Source of the DNA: Capitella teleta | Taxonomy: Eukaryota > Annelida > Polychaeta > Capitellidae | Direction: 5' to 3' | Assembly: GCA_000328365.1 (NCBI GenBank) | Contig: KB298217.1 | Location: forward strand, 348,351-412,350 | Length of the DNA stretch: 64,000 nucleotides | Part shown: positions 36,409 to 48,723 of the stretch, in pieces | How positions within the stretch are numbered: position 1 is the first letter of the stretch | How the letters are laid out: every line of letters begins with the position of its first letter | The notes under the pieces: model-generated | Told to the model about the DNA's origin: nothing | The model's database searches: none | Seen by the model: only the letters and a program-made list of their open reading frames with translations | Made by a program: the position numbers and the translations under genes

Positions 36409-36600
36409 AGACTGAGCTAGAATTGGGGTACTCGTCTCTCCACCAGTTTTAGCACTTCTCAGACCATGCGCGAGGCAGCCGTACAACGTGCTGAGAGCCA
36501 GCAGCCAATCAGAGCCAAGCGCGCGCTGCTGCAACACGTGCCGCGCGAACTTCACTCTTTCTTCAAATTCTCTTTGCATCGCGCGCATAGTGTTAGACGA
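36409..36600. promoter_or_regulatory. Bidirectional CFAP44/JHY promoter
   Basis: The head-to-head genes leave under 300 bp between the provisional CFAP44 start (36408, minus) and the JHY 5' UTR exon that ends at 36685 (plus). Inside lie an NF-Y CCAAT box (36505-36509), a CACGTG E-box (36535-36540), several GCGCGC runs and no TATA box. This local CpG-rich character differs from the AT-rich flanks and is typical of bidirectional promoters. I found no convincing RFX X-box in it. Confidence 0.6.
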
Positions 36601-36685
36601 AAGTCACGAAAGCAATCGCCTAATTTTAGAAGAACCAATCGAGATCTACCTGCTCAACCTTATACTGATCATCTACTAAATCAAG
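36560..36685 (+). other. JHY: JHY 5' UTR exon (approximate start)
   Basis: A strong donor AAG/GTGAGT at 36685/36686 closes an exon in the CpG-rich promoter region. Joined to the acceptor at 37292/37293, it gives an in-frame TAA just before the junction in the JHY frame. The exon is therefore 5' UTR and translation starts in the next exon. The transcription start is not resolved. Confidence 0.55.
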
Positions 36686-36794
36686 GTGAGTTCCATAAAA
36701 AAATTTGATTGGTTTAATTAGTTTATTACGACATAGATATAATGCATGTTTTGTGATGTATTTATGGAAAATTAGTAGGCTATATAAATATAAT

Positions 36795-36844
36795 NNNNNN
36801 NNNNNNNNNNNNNNNNNNNNNNNNNNNNNNNNNNNNNNNNNNNN
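36795..36844. other. Assembly gap (50 N)
   Basis: Exactly 50 undetermined bases in JHY intron 1. A fixed-size run is usually a scaffolding placeholder, so the true intron length is unknown. Confidence 0.98.
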
Positions 36845-37322
36845 CTGTCATATCTGTCCGTGTGGTTTGACAAGAGATGCCTCTTGGTAGTTCATTTTGG
36901 AAAATTTACATTTAAGAAATGTTGTTACCCTGCTGTTAATTATAGCCTGCTTAAATTACAATTCCTATACTATAATACTATTATACTGGTAGACATATTT
37001 AATTATTATCATATTCATAATTAATGAATAAATAAATTCTAACAATCATAATATTAATAATTGATGATCATAATCATTATCATGCATGCAAGAATTAATC
37101 TAGAATATAATTATCAATATACTATAATTATACTATTACATGCAGTTATATATATATATGTCTCCCCCATGATCCCCATCCCTAAATTAGTTACTAATTA
37201 ATTTCATGATAATTATACAATAACAGTGGGGTATACATGCACCATATTATTTTACCATTGATTTATTTGTGATGTCTTACTCTTCTTTGCAGCTGAAGTC
37301 TAAGCATGCAGTTGTTCTTTGC

Positions 37323-40300
37323 ATGGTGATGGATTCAGCGCAACGTTCAACAAGAAGGAGTGACCAAGGAAAAATTGTAACTGAAAATCCCGAACTCTTG
37401 GCTCTCTTGCAAGAGAACAGCATGGAGAAACCAATGCGCAGGGTGTACATTGAATCCCCTGTAATCAAAGAAGAGGACGATTCAAAATATCGCTTTGTGA
37501 GCACAGATGTCGAAGCCTTTGATGAAAGGCAGGACAATGCCCTCCAGTCTTCTCCAACTGCACGTGGCATAACCCAACCAGCGGAGAGCATTGCTGTGCA
37601 TAGTAATGTGCCTCAATCCTATGATGGGGTACGCTATGAAGATCGCAATATGAATAACTCAAGTTACTCTACGGGACACGAAAATCTCTCTCTACAGACT
37701 GAATTTGTCATCAAGAACCGTGATGGGGGTCGACTGAGTAACGCTTCTGAGGGCTCTTTCCGCCGCGTTGGCCTTCCACCTGTGCAGCCGATTCAGTCGC
37801 CTTTTAGACGTCTGAATAAAGATGAGGAAGAAGACAAGCTGGCATTGGAAGAAGAACGTCGCTATCAGGAGCAGTTGCGTATGCGTTTACAACAACAGAT
37901 AGACATCAGAGACATTCCTCCCCTTGCGCTTGACTCTCTTGAGTCGCCACCGCGTCCTGTTGATTCCCTCGATCAGCTGACCGATTCTCTTGATGACGAC
38001 AGCGATTCCACACTTGCCAATGACCACGCTGGGCAACAAAACACAAACAACATGCAGTCACTTGATGATAGAAAAACTAAAAAGAATGTCTCTTGGGTGT
38101 CACAGGATGATGAAAGAAGAGAGATTGAGGAACAGCTGCGATATGAGCAGATGGAGAAAGAACGGCTGCAAAAGCAGCTGCAAGAGCGTGATCTTGAGCA
38201 ACTCAAACAGCAGCAAGACATCCAGCGACAGCAGCAGCAGTTGTTGATGCAGCAGCAGCAGCAGCTGCAGTCCATGATGATAGCTAATCAGCCGATGATG
38301 ATGATGGCTGCTGCATCTCAAGTGAATCCGATGTACAGCCAGATGCAGACGCCACTCTCCAGCCATGCCCCAATGCCACCTCAAATGATGCATCCTGCCG
38401 GTAACCCTCCTCCCATGATGAACCCTCAAATGCATCCTGCAAATGAACAGGAATATTACCAAGAGAATGTGGATCCCAATGAAGAGTATTACCAGGAGTA
38501 CCAGCAGGAGGTTGATGCTCAGTACGAGCAGTATGAATCAGAGGGAGAGACTCGGGAATCTCCGCTTATTAAGTCATTGAAACCATCAACAGGGCCGGAT
38601 GTTGATTTTGTAGAGAGTAACAAAAAGAGCCTCGGTAAAGGGCAGCATAACACCACGTATAGTAGAATGCTCTCAAAACGCAAAGACTTAAAGCAAGTTG
38701 GTCCTTCTCAACCAAGTTCTCGCATCAAGAAGCCAGTAAAGAAGCAGCCATTGCCCAATCGGGAAAAGGTTCCTCAAAGTTTACCTAACTCAGCCTCAGG
38801 ATTTGGCATTGTGCCAACGCATACAACTGTTGAGAAGCCAGCTTCAGCTGAGAATTTATGGCATGCTCGATCGCGCTCACTCATGACACAGAAAGAAGAC
38901 CAAATAGAAGGACAAAAACCAAAGAAGAATCGCAAACCTCTTCAGCCTCAGAAATCCAGAGTTGCTCCCGGTAAGGCCCAACCAATCAACCACACTGTGT
39001 ACACTGACGATGGGCAAAAGGTCAGCGTTGATATCAACCTCAAAGTTGTCAGTCCAACTCCACAAACAGCGGCTAACATGCAAGAGCACCCTCCTCCTCA
39101 TCGCCCTGCCCTCCCTCCCTCACACATCCCTCCAGTCGCCTTCCAACCTCAGTATCCTCCGCACTTGGGGCCACCAAGGCAGGCATTCACAAACACTGCT
39201 TATCCTCAGCAAGTCTTTGCGTCACCTCGGCAACGACCCATCGCCCAGGTGAATTTCTTGATTCACTGAATATATTCTATAATGGAATTTTTCCAGGATC
39301 AGTACACTGGCACAGGATACCCTCAGGAGCCATATTACCAGGAAGACAACTATCCCAGGGATCCGCCTCTCTCTAGCCCCTATAAAATTCTTCCTGCAAT
39401 TGGCTCAGCTGACACAGACGTGGTAGGCTATTATTCACCCTCACATCACACCAACTGAAACTCTCTCACAGGGACGTCAGTATCACTCGGATATTGAGCC
39501 CTCGATCGAGCAAATATCTCCGCGTTTGGAAGAGCAAGGAAGTTACATGGATGCTTATAAGAAAACAAAGAATCGGAAGTTTGAGTACAAGACTTACACA
39601 TTGAAGGATTACAAAAGCCTCAAGAACGATATCAAACTCGGAGGTTTGGGGCCTGAATTTGAAAACGAAAATCTACGAGAGAAGGTATTCTAGAGATAAT
39701 ATAAAATTTCATATTTCAAATTTACATACGGGTTTAGAAAGATAAAGTGACGAGGCAGCGAGAGTTTGCCCGCCAAGTGCAAGAGAAAAACAAACAGCTA
39801 GGAAGAAAACCTGGTCGACCCAAACTCCCCCCTCCAGGAGTGGTAGAGGAAGAAGCAGAGGATGACATATTGCATCGTCGAAGAATCGTGAGTGAATGAG
39901 CACTTAAAGAGCTCGTTGATTGCCTCTATACTTACACATACATGCTACTCAGCTACTGCATAAGCAATAAATCCATGTTGGCTACCTCGGTACTTGGCAA
40001 CTATCTGTTATTGCTGAATGCATGTGTCATTGTTCAAGATTTATAAATGCAATTGGTAGTTGAAATAATTGACAAACAACTACATTGAACTCAAAACAAC
40101 TTTATTGTCATTCATATATAATTGTACATTGCCATCTCTCTATATGCTATGCTATGTGAATGATAACTGAATTTATCATTTAGCAAACCTCTGTGCAGAT
40201 AATAAATATGAATGATATGTTGATATGTAACTTTATAATAAGTGCATTACACATTCAAATTGAATGTTTACCCTTGCATACTCATTTGTATTCTTGTTGA

Positions 40301-40537
40301 TGACAGGCCTTGGAGTACGCCAAAAGTGTTCCCAAACCGAAAGTAGCGCCCAAGACAAAGAATGTTTCTCCTGCACCCGACTCAGGCACAAGAAAAGCCT
40401 CTGACCGCACGACCACGACGTACGGCCTCTCCGCAAAACAGCCGACTGATACCTACATGCTGGACCTGGATGAACTACGACAGCGACACGAAAGAGAACG
40501 CCAACAGGTGGCGCTCATTCAGCAGAACATCACTTAA
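37323..40537 (+). CDS. JHY: Jhy protein homolog (junctional/ciliary, JHY domain)
   Basis: Five coding exons, 37323-39248, 39297-39422, 39472-39684, 39738-39887 and 40307-40537, are all in phase 0 and give 881 residues. The C-terminus carries what I recognise as the JHY signature: YTLKDYKSLKNDIKLGGLGP (about 726-745), then a KVTRQREFARQVQEKNKQLG helix, ALEYAKSVPKPKV and a final LDELRQRHERERQQVALIQQ helix. The middle (about 170-325) is a Glu/Gln coiled coil ending in a poly-Gln and Met-rich patch, followed by Pro-rich linkers. Mouse Jhy is needed for motile ependymal cilia and its loss causes juvenile hydrocephalus. ATG 37323 was chosen because an in-frame stop lies just upstream in the spliced 5' UTR; ATG 37329 is an alternative. 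The family call is from memory of the C-terminal block, with no search run. Confidence 0.8.
38185..38300 (+). repeat. CAG-rich poly-Gln coding tract in JHY
   Basis: Runs of CAG codons encode Gln-rich sequence (QRQQQQLLMQQQQQLQ), followed by a Met run. The tract is in frame inside the coiled-coil region and is prone to length variation. Confidence 0.85.
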
Positions 40538-41185
40538 CCGACAGTGCCATAGATTCACGCTAAACTCAAGTACACAGTTAAATTCTTCAGTTGTGATTCA
40601 TTGCCATTCATTATGTTATTGTATTTATTCAGGGATGGGATTATTTTTGTAATTTGCTGCTGTAGAATATATTCATAATTATTGGCTGCTTGTAATTATA
40701 TTTCATTAGTTATATTTTCTTGCGCAGCATTCCTAAAATATATTTATTTTTACACTTCAGAATGATTATTATCTATGAGCTGTCATTTTGACCACATGCA
40801 TTGAGTTGCATATAATATTATCAAGCTTCCGTTTATGTTTTCCTTCCAACACTTGAATCCTGTGTTAAAATGTTCATTCATTATTCGTCTTTAATAATCA
40901 ACATTCATACTTATTAATTATGTATTATTTTAACTTGAATACTTCCTACTCCATGACAATTTCATTGCTGCTGAAACCTGCATCTATGCACTGTATACTT
41001 CACATTGGTTAAATAATTTATGTATATTAAAATAGCTTATTGTAGTGGGTATTCAAACTGCTGTATAACCTTTCATAACACACTGCTGCTTCTTCAATTA
41101 TAATTGCAATCATACAGATTCATACCTCATAATAATGTTTATATTTTTTACTCAACAAAATTCTGAGTATGGATTTTTTTTTGTC

Positions 41186-41191
41186 AATAAA
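41186..41191 (+). terminator. Poly(A) signal of JHY
   Basis: AATAAA about 650 nt after the JHY stop at 40537, at the end of an AT-rich 3' UTR and before the tail-to-tail USF gene. Confidence 0.5.
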
Positions 41192-41559
41192 ACATTGATC
41201 TTTTCATTGATTCTTTGCAATCCAATGGCAATCCTGTTAATGGCTCCGTGCCTAATCTCCCGAGATTTTCAAATGAACTCATTACGAGATGAGAATTGAT
41301 TTGGCCCAAATGGGTCGTGTGCAAACAAACGCTTGCTCTTCCCCAAAGCTTCTCTTTCGCCATATAGAAACAAGGAAATTTCATCTGCTTGATTCAACTT
41401 CTGATAGATGTACTGTTATACTATTAATAAACTGCCACAAATTACCATGGCTGATATTATAATTCCTGAGGTATTGACTTCATAAGAATCAACACTTTGC
41501 ATTCTGAACACTATTTCCTTGAGATCCAAATGATTGAATCATAATAACAATTTATAGAT

Positions 41560-41565
41560 TTTATT
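41560..41565 (-). terminator. Candidate poly(A) signal of USF
   Basis: AATAAA on the minus strand about 870 nt past the USF stop at 42434. An earlier site cannot be excluded. Confidence 0.35.
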
Positions 41566-42433
41566 TGGGCTAAATTACATGTACGGTTCATGTAAAAAAA
41601 ATTCAAAGCACTTTGAAATACTAGCAGCATGCATGTAGAATAAAAATTAAAAAACTACAAAATAAAAAATATGATCAAGAACAAACATGTACTCCATATT
41701 TTAGGCATAAAAAGGTGCGTTTCAAGAACTAAATTTAAAGTGTTCTTGTCATCAGTTTGTCAGAACATTTGGGTTCGACCATTCCAGTCATTACGCTTAC
41801 CCGGTATACCGAAAAAGCTTTTCTCTCTAGATGAGGACAGGTGCCTATCAAAATGTCCACCTGTCTTCTACTAGTATAGAACAAAGTTCACTTGTATCAC
41901 GTATTAGATATGCGCTTCTAGTGGGAAGGATATGGTCCCGTCTTCCTGTCATAGCGTAAGCCTGAAATGCTTTTACATGTTGTGTGGTCAGGAAACCTGC
42001 AATTGAATTGATTATTCAATCCACATAAGTTCCCTAACATAAAAAAAAAAATTAGAAAAATTCCTAGATAAATTCTAAAATCTGGAAAGGATCACGCAAG
42101 ACACGAATTAGTATCAATTCAATTTATATACAAAACATACATATACAATTGCAACAATCTGTCAATTAAATTGACACCCAACCCCCCTCCCTCCCAGGGA
42201 AAAAAAAAGAGAAAAAAAGAAGAAAATGAAATGATAGTTACAGCCAGTAATCAAATTAATAATTGTTTCCAAAATTTCTAAAGTCTGAACCTAGGCTAAC
42301 ATAATTTCCTGAGAATTTAAAGACCATGCAAGATATTTCTCAAAAAAATACATTATTATAAACCCCAAAAGAAAATAATGAAACCAGTGACAACATAGTC
42401 GCCAAAAAATTATGCACAAATGACTCGTAACAA

Positions 42434-44717
42434 TCACGAATTTCCAGTCATGTCCGGAGGCACAATGCCATGCTGCTGCATCTGGGCACGCAGGAGGGCG
42501 TTCTCCTGCTTCAGCTCCTCGCACTGCTGTCGCATGATCTCTGTGTCGACTGAAATGCGCTCGGTCTCCTTCAGGGATTCTGCCATGCGTGTGTTTGATG
42601 TGCGTAGTTCTTGAATGAAGTCGCATGCTTTGGCCAAGATGCCTCCCTTGCTTTGCTGAAACACCAACGGTGAATGCAGGTAATAATAATAACATAACAA
42701 ATTCCTATTAATAATAATAACTTGACTACTTTTAAGTTTTAACTTGAATTTCCTAGTGAGGAAATAGCAAACCTCTTGCACCTGGCCGGATTTACTGTGC
42801 TCAACAGCGCAGTCTGGAATGAGCTTTGACAGCTGCACGATCCAACTGTTGATCTTGTCCCTCCTCCGCCTCTCAACCTCATTGTGCGTAGCCCTTCTGC
42901 GGTCATCACGTGACGAGCGAGCGCCCTCAATGCGAGGGGAGATGCCTGTACGGGGCGCAATGTTCCTCTGAGATGTGGCTTGCAGGACCTCTTGAGGGGA
43001 CATCATTACGTAGAAGGGCCCTACAAACGAATTGAATGCTTTGGGATTTAGGAAGCAGATCGCGTGCGTACCCCCAGGTGCGTTCACTTGGCTCAGGGTG
43101 GCGCCACCAGCCACTGTTTCTGATGTTTCGGTGTTGCTGAAGGTAGGCACGTAGGTGAATTTGGTATCAGAACCCTCAGAAAGAGCCTCAGCTGACGGAC
43201 TACCTCCATTGCTGTAAGTCTGCATCACAGAAGACTGCTGCAATTTCATAAACAAAAATTGCAAATACATGTAACAGCTAAAAATAGAACATTCATTTCC
43301 TCTGTCTGAAAGAACTAAAATATGGGATAAATCTATTTTTAACATTGTGAGGTAAAGTTCCAATATAATTGAAAAATGTTGAGAGCATGAACTTTATTTT
43401 TTTGTTTTGTACAATTCAGAGATGATGAATGAGTTGAGGCTGCATTAGGGGAATTTCTATGACTTATGGATGAGTTTCTGCTGGACAAAGCAGACATGCT
43501 AGGTAAAATAAGCTATGCATACATTTAGAGAATGAAACAAATACATGCCGCTCCAAAACATAGATGACAAAAGATAAAACACTCTAAATACACGATTCTT
43601 GTAAGACTTGTATGCCATCAAGCAGCAAACAAAATAACATGGACGACAACCAGCATGCGATCATCTCTCCAGTCCTTACTCCAAATTAAGCACAGGGTAA
43701 CAGCCCATCCAGGGGCAAGGTCTACAATATTAGCGACACTGTCATCAACAACACATTCACAACAGACTCTCTATTGATGGATTTACACATTTCCACCAGA
43801 ATTGCTCAACGCTTTCTATCGTATGCAACATTAAAAAGCAAAAACTACAATCTGATATGTGAATGTCTACAGTGGTAAATGCATCATAAATTGTTAAGGG
43901 CTACAACACAGAGATAGATAAACAAGAAAGGAAGCACAAGAACAAAATCTGACAACATCAAAGCCACCTCATTGCTTTGTTCTGTACTCTGGAGTATCGC
44001 CTGCAAATCAACATAAATCATAATTCCCACGCCAAAACCACAAATACCCCAAAAGCAACCTCATCAAATACTGACCTGAGCAAGTTGATTGGGAACTCCA
44101 GCGACAACTTGGCCCTCTTCATTCTGCGTAACCTGCACGACACGGTACGTAACAGGACCTGAGAAAAAGACAAGTTATATGAGGAGAGAGAGGGCGTACT
44201 GCTACCTTGGCCTGTGTCAGCTCTGATCTGGTACTGTAGGCTGGGGTCAAGGGCTAAGCCTTGTGACTCATCTCCATCTGCAACAGACGTCACATACTGA
44301 TTGCTAATTGGTTGATAAAAAGAAATTACCTTCCTGTTGAAGGCACACTTGGTCATCCTGGGAATCGTCAATGACGCACTTATGATCCTGGCTGCAATCA
44401 AATTTGAAAATGTATTTACAATTTATGTTCCAAGAAAATACAAATAAATAATAAATTTATAACATCAACAATTTTGTTAACATTTCAGATTGAATTTAAA
44501 CAGGACCTCTGTTCATTTTGGAACTATTTTAGCACGATTCTATAGGCTTTTGTGAGTGACAAGAGACCATTTTCCAACAATTCAGTCATCTATGAATAAT
44601 ATTCCACACACATCAAAACACAAATTTCCTGCTCAGGCAGAATAGCTTGAAATGAGATGAGTGCGAGATTTCTTTTTTGAGGACTGCTGGAAGATCTACT
44701 CACTCGCCGGCTCCCAT
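42434..44717 (-). CDS. USF: Upstream stimulatory factor (USF), bHLH-leucine zipper
   Basis: USF dimers bind the CACGTG E-box and activate or repress transcription in the nucleus. Seven coding exons join in phase: 44704-44717, 44330-44391, 44206-44277, 44076-44158, 43072-43237, 42782-43020 and 42434-42655. They give 285 residues. The order is an acidic N-terminus, then VTYRVVQVT, the USF-specific region PFYVMMSPQEVLQ, the basic region HNEVERRRRDKINSWIVQLS with the E-box-reading residues (His, Glu, Arg) intact, helix 2 (SKGGILAKACDFIQELR), and a leucine zipper ending QQCEELKQENALLRAQMQQH. The zipper is closer to vertebrate USF2 than USF1, as expected for a single pre-duplication invertebrate gene. 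The start exon holds only 14 coding nt (MGAG plus two bases). The donor at 42781 was chosen as CAG/GTGCAA, giving SGQ-QSKGG. 5' UTR exons are not resolved. Confidence 0.95.
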
Positions 44718-45812
44718 TGTTAACAATAGGAGAGTTACTTTTATGACATCATGACGGTATGAAATCCAACCCGAGAAGAAAATGAGATTATAAACCTCTC
44801 AAATTCGATGCATCAAGGAATTATCCCACAGCAAGCGTAAGGTTTGATAATATGTCAGTCAAAAGGCTTATTTCGCTTTTAATTGGGATGCATCCTCTAT
44901 CATCTGTTACTAATTCAAAACAATTAGAGGTCCTCTTTAATATCTGACCAGTCATTTCTTGAATTTTATTGTATTTTTTAGCGTTTGATTTCCAAGGACT
45001 AACTTTTGAACCCTGACAACTTGTATTATCTATTTACCAAATAAAATTATAAAACATGTCAACAGAATACTTCAATGTTGAAAATGCAAATGGTTATCAT
45101 ATTATTATTCAACCTGTGAAGTTTTCTTTAAAAAAATACTGATTTAGAGATACAGCAGGAATTAATCAAGTTCCATAATTTAATCTAATACTTACTTATT
45201 AAAATCATAATATCACCTCAAATGTTCAAAGTATCCATCCATGGATATCAAAATTTTACACCAGAGTCCTATACTAACTTTTGTTCACCTCTGTCCAACA
45301 CACAATATGATACAATGTGATAATTAACCAGAAATTAGTGTGGGAAGGTAAGATAATTAAAATTATGTTATTGAATACTAAACAGTGAGGTTATTTTCCT
45401 AGGATGGAAAGAGTAAGAAAAAGTGCTTCTTGTGGGTGGAAAAATGTAAACAAGACTTTCTGCTGAAAAAATAATTTGTTCAAACCTTTGCATTGTAAAC
45501 TGGTTAGTAGTTCGGGATGGGCCAAAGGGACTCTGCCACCACTATGTTGATTAAGAAACAACGCAAAATACTAAATCTTAGAAAATCATGTATCATTTAC
45601 CCAAAGCAGAAAGCTCGAATCTCGCGAGCCTGTCTTGGTGAGGGGTTAACTTGAGGGTAAATCCCTTTTCCGTGGGCTTCTTTACATAAAAGGGAGACTG
45701 GAGACATATGACGCACAGGACTCACAGTCAAAGTGAAAAAGAAATTTTGCACCACTTTTTGTTTTTGTTAATTATGCCATAATTATAATACTAATAGTAC
45801 TAATAGTAAAGT
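44718..45812. other. USF upstream region
   Basis: AT-rich sequence upstream of the USF start exon. It presumably includes the 5' UTR intron or promoter, but I see no TATA box or strong CpG region that fixes the transcription start. Confidence 0.3.
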
Positions 45813-45816
45813 TTAA

Positions 45817-46516
45817 AGGGATGGGGAACTGAATTTTAAGTGATGTTCTATTGACTCATAGCACCAATTGATAGCATTCCGTGCCAAAAACACCATGCCT
45901 GGATGCAAGCGTAAGGAAATAATGCATTCCGAATATCGGGGTTAGCATTGGGCCTATGGAAGAATGATTTCCATTACGAAGTATTAGTATAGGAGGCAAA
46001 CGTCAGCTGAAGGCTTGCCGTGATTGGTCCCGTTGCCCTCGTGAAGCTATCGATTTCAGCCAATCAGAGCAGAGCATCTTCGCCATAAAAGGACATTTTT
46101 GTTGTTTACGAAACAAAAGCGCATGCGTGGTGCACTCTGGCTGACCTTTTTACTGTTTCAGGATGAGAAACATGGTAGGTGTCCTAGAAAATCGCTTGTT
46201 AAAATAAGAAAAATAGCGAAAAATATTTTTTTTTTCGCGCCTGACTGGTGGCAAAATGATTATTCTATCTATTTCCGAAAAGAAAATAAAAAAATATCCA
46301 GGGCTTTAGTCGCAGGACACGCTGATATGACGAGGCCCATTGTAAAAGATGGGGAACTCGGTGTTTCATCACAGCTCCTGACATCACGCCTAATTAGCAA
46401 TATATCTCCCGCGAAATCGTTAGCGATGATATTCCTTGTGTGGGCCAGGCATAGGAATCATTTTTGGTGCATCAAATAACGACTCAAAGTCCATTTTTAA
46501 CCAGTTCTCCATCCCT
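45817..46516. mobile_element. 700-bp non-autonomous DNA transposon, TTAA target site
   Basis: The element begins AGGGATGGGGAACTG at 45817 and ends with the inverse of AGGGATGGAGAACTG at 46516, a 15-bp terminal inverted repeat with one mismatch. Both ends are flanked by TTAA (45813-45816 and 46517-46520), the target duplication of the piggyBac and Kolobok superfamilies. The interior has no recognisable transposase; an open frame at 46099-46479 looks incidental. An NF-Y-like CCAAT site (CAGCCAATCAG, about 46058-46068) and a CpG-rich patch lie inside. It is upstream of USF. Confidence 0.85.
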
Positions 46517-46520
46517 TTAA

Positions 46521-47130
46521 TAAATTGCTTCAGCGCACACTGAAACAGACTCAAAACTCAGAGTCAGGCTGAGACTGGCTTATGCTGACAATCAATTCAA
46601 TGAATACTAAATGTCTAATCATCACAATGAGTCAATCATTCAATGACCCATCATCATCATCATCATTCATGGTGATGATCATGGTCATCCATTCCATGAT
46701 TATTCCATGGCCAGGAATAACAATTACAATAGGTGAATAGGGGACAAGCTTCAGCTCAGAAATGCAAGCTCAGAAGCTGAGGTTCGGGCTATTTCTCCAT
46801 CCTCAAAGTCACAGTCTAACCTTAACTTAATAACTATTCTAATCTGTTATCTAAGCCTGAGGTTAAATAGGTTCTTCTTTCTTGGAAGTTGAACTTGAGG
46901 GAAGTTGAGCTCGAAGTCGAAGTAACTCGGCTGTCAGACTGACAACGTTGAACGTTCAATGATATAATGCATCCTTCTGAATCTTTCCCAACCGAATAAA
47001 CGGTACCCACTCAGAATCCAGGGTGTTTTCAAGTACATCCATGTGCTTGCTGTCTGGTGGTTTGAATTGGACCCACGAAAAGCAAAGTTTGATCACGGGG
47101 ACAAACAAATTGGTCACATGAGATGAACAT
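46521..47130. other. Intergenic, no gene supported
   Basis: Contains a (CAT/TCA)n-rich patch near 46650-46690 and a 70-codon minus-strand frame (46956-47168) of unknown meaning. Nothing else stands out. Confidence 0.4.
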
Positions 47131-47138
47131 GTGACAAA

Positions 47139-47183
47139 ATGGCGACTGTCGACCGCTTCACCGCGCACGAAGGAAATAGATCG
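47139..47183 (+). CDS. Candidate first coding exon, 15 codons
   Basis: An ATG in good context (ACAAAATGG) opens MATVDRFTAHEGNRS and meets a donor-like GTATGT at 47184. The start overlaps a perfect YY1-type motif (AAAATGGCGAC). Surrounding DNA is richer in CpG than its flanks. I found no downstream exon in the matching phase. The membrane-protein gene at 50.3 kb does not fit, because its upstream exon has a stop in that frame. It may be a non-coding or spurious start. Confidence 0.25.
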
Positions 47184-47189
47184 GTATGT

Positions 47190-48132
47190 GGAAGAGAAAT
47201 AAATAAGCGCAAAATACTAAGCAATTGAGTCATCAACGTATAAGAATATACGATAACACTTCAAGTTGTTTTTATCTTTTTTTAATACTGAAATTTCCGT
47301 GATATTTATGAAGTATGTTTCGACGCGGTTGGACATTAATTAGAAAGGGGTGACCAGGTTATTTTCTAGGTCGAGTGCGTTATGAATTGTAAAATCATAA
47401 CGTTTAATAACCCAAATAATTATGGAGTCGTCCAATACTAGCATTCAAATTTTCTATGAACTCATTGTCAATATTATCGAAATCAAATTAATGAATATGA
47501 TGCGAATATGGAGTATGTAGGGCTTTTCTTGGCAAACAACAACATTTTTTTTTTGGTCACTCTCGTTGTGCAAGACTCATTATAACTGTACTTTTCATGT
47601 GGCGCAAAAGCGATCACGCTTCTGCCACTACGTAATTTTCGCACCTTTTATGTTATGATTGATTTATGTTATGATTGAATAAAACTATGTTTCATATTAT
47701 GTAATTTCTTGATTCGTATGATCATTCAAGGCCCATTGACGATAATTACATGCATAACTGGGGGGAGGACATTGCTGTATAATAATAAAAATTAATGGGA
47801 GTAGATAGACTACTCATCGTTCCGCGATATTTTCGGCCTGTGAGACAAACGCTATTAATAAAATGCACTCATCATTCCACGATTGTTTCACTTTTGGTGG
47901 CAAACAGGGTCCCGGACCGTCGATATGCTTCATTCAACGCATAATATTATGGCAACGCTCTCGTACTATTGTTTTGTTTTAGAGTGCTATTGTTGTGACA
48001 GTAGCACTAATGTTCATCTCCTAAAATCAAAACAAAGCGAGTTTGTATTGAAGCGCCATCCATACAAGAGATGACATTCCTTTATATCAGCTCTCTTTGC
48101 GATCATTCACACTTGCATTTAAATGTTCCTCC

Positions 48133-48174
<42 letters not shown>

Positions 48175-48689
48175 ACAAAATTTGTCAAACAAAATTGACT
48201 TTTTACTTTATTTATTTGCATAAAATAATGGGGGCAGAATAACATAGCCAATCCATACCAGGTTGTTACTTTTGGGAATAATTCATATATTTTAGCAAAA
48301 TTTAGAGTTTTGATTTTAATTTGGAGTAGATAGACTACTTTTGGCCCACTTTGTATATAGTATAGTCTATCTTTTCCTGCTGCTAATTACATTATGAATT
48401 ATTTATCAATTCCTCCGAAGTCGATGCCGATTTATCTCAATGAAAAGAATGCATCCAACATTCGGTTTCATCTTGGGGTTGGGCGGCAAATAATTAAGGT
48501 TGTGGGCCATATTGATTGGCAATTAGCGGTAGGCATATACATGTATTTAAATGCATTAAAATTGCCTTGCAACCAATTACTGTTCTNNNNNNNNNNNNNN
48601 NNNNNNNNNNNNNNNNNNNNNNNNNNNNNNNNNNNNCATGAATCACGATTATACACCACCCGCATTTAATTCTTCATGCCTCATTCAAA

Positions 48690-48723
<34 letters not shown>

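Noticed and set aside
36409-36588. Longer CFAP44 N-terminus starting at 36588
   Set aside because: In frame with the provisional first exon, but it passes through the CCAAT box and E-box and would place the start codon inside the JHY promoter.
36466-36708. 80-codon plus-strand frame across the JHY first exon
   Set aside because: It runs through the CCAAT and E-box promoter elements and leaves the exon in a phase different from the JHY frame, which has a stop just upstream of the splice. Treated as promoter and 5' UTR.
42907-42912. CACGTG inside the USF basic-region exon as an autoregulatory site
   Set aside because: It falls in coding sequence where the codons explain it. A single six-base site is not evidence of regulation.
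46956-47168. Minus-strand frame containing DSEWVPFIRLGKIQKDALYH
   Set aside because: It looks protein-like but is short, overlaps the candidate plus-strand start exon, and does not fit as a USF 5' exon.
48136-48723. Poly-A and poly-T runs flanking the assembly gap as ends of one retroposed insert
   Set aside because: The runs are homopolymers only. No shared body, target duplication or Pol III boxes are visible, and the gap hides part of the interval.
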